Virus record (IMG/VR): IMGVR_UViG_3300024255_001771
Span: 1 to 64,000 of that record
Direction: 5' to 3' (one strand)
DNA: 64,000 nucleotides
Origin: a virus
Below are positions 63,522 through 64,000 of this stretch, piece by piece. Below the pieces are notes generated by a model, which searched no databases, was not told the DNA's origin, and worked only from the letters and a program-made list of their open reading frames with translations. The first letter of the stretch is position 1. Every line of letters begins with the position of its first letter. A program made the position numbers and the translations under genes.

Positions 63522-64000
63522 GTTGGAAAATTTTAGTTAAAGATCAAGTTAAGGTTCAAATTGAAATGTCTAACTATTGTAATGCTGCTTGTCCGGCTTG
63601 TGCAAGGTCAAAGGTTCGTAAGAATATCAAAGATGAGATGTATCCTATTACATTAAATGATACGTACATAAGTTTAGAACAATTTAAAAGTTGGTTTGAT
63701 AAAGATACTTGGTCAAGTTTAACACATATACATATGTGCGGTAACTACGACGAGGCAACAACTAATCCTGATCTAATTGAAATTGTAAAGTGGATTCTAT
63801 CTAGTGATGATCTATTTCCTATGAAACCTAAGATTTCTATTGCTACTAACGGCGGTACACGCACTAAAGAATTTTGGAAAGAGCTAGGACAAATGTCTGC
63901 CGAATCCGGCAATCGCCTTAATGTAACATGGGGCCTTGATGGGTTTGAAGACACTAATCATCTTTATAGGATAAATGTTGTTTGGAATAGAGTACAAGAA
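63518..64000 (+). CDS. Radical SAM protein, GDP-motif subfamily, cut by window edge
   Basis: The first 161 residues of a radical SAM protein; the gene runs past the end of the window. It has C21-N-A-A-C25-P-A-C28 and the subfamily block LDGFEDTNHLYRINVVW near the end. The GGEP-equivalent site reads MCGNYDEATTNPDL, more divergent than in the two preceding genes. The ATG overlaps the upstream stop (ATGA), showing translational coupling. Confidence 0.83.
   Translation, partial: MSWKILVKDQVKVQIEMSNYCNAACPACARSKVRKNIKDEMYPITLNDTYISLEQFKSWFDKDTWSSLTHIHMCGNYDEATTNPDLIEIVKWILSSDDLFPMKPKISIATNGGTRTKEFWKELGQMSAESGNRLNVTWGLDGFEDTNHLYRINVVWNRVQE

Noticed and set aside
1-64000. tRNA genes, CRISPR arrays, insertion sequences or integrase/attachment sites
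   Set aside because: Reading both strands I found no tRNA cloverleaf, spaced repeat array, transposase or integrase motif.

Overview
This window looks like part of the genome of a T4-like (myovirus) phage from a marine-type environment. Signs of this are the paired recombination nuclease genes gp46/gp47, a gp55-type late sigma factor, a full contractile-tail baseplate module (gp53, gp5, gp25 and gp6 families), collar-domain tail fibres, and late-promoter motifs of the CTAAATA/ATAAATA type. The DNA is AT-rich throughout. I see no photosynthesis genes, so a cyanobacterial host is not supported directly. A phage of an AT-rich marine heterotroph, such as the pelagimyophages, is equally possible. 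No host can be named from this sequence alone.

Layout. (1) 1-329 holds no gene I can support. (2) 330-5363, minus strand: a GIY-YIG (SegE-like) nuclease, two unrecognised proteins, gp46, gp47 and the late sigma factor gp55. gp47-gp46 and gp55 each have a host-type promoter TTGACA-17-TATAAT. (3) 5422-41501, plus strand: the late structural module. It contains a tail-tube-cap/baseplate protein, gp53, a hub protein ending in an M15 peptidase domain, gp5 with a lysozyme-like C-terminus, gp25, gp6, one giant 5,294-residue protein in the gp7 position, a short structural protein, three paralogous tail fibres with different C-termini and two paralogous tail-associated proteins. Several of these follow CTAAATA/ATAAATA late motifs. 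(4) 41513-61836, plus strand: a strong host-type promoter (TTGACA-17-TATACT) opens a run of 21 nearly always overlapping genes. They encode glycosyltransferase-like proteins, radical SAM enzymes, two SGNH-hydrolase-like proteins, a nucleotide-sugar dehydrogenase and a methyltransferase. (5) 61829-64000: an inverted nitroreductase-like gene and two more radical SAM genes, the last cut by the window edge.

How it fits together. The structural module builds the baseplate and host-recognition apparatus and is probably transcribed late through gp55. The accessory operon is the novel part. It has eight radical SAM genes in about 19 kb: four with an N-terminal twitch-like cysteine domain, one SPASM-type and three of a separate GDP-motif subfamily. 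They are interleaved with sugar-activating and sugar-transferring enzymes and hydrolases. The promoter type suggests expression by host RNA polymerase from early in infection. The content suggests a phage-encoded pathway that builds or remodels a glycan, lipid or peptide. The substrate is not visible in the sequence.
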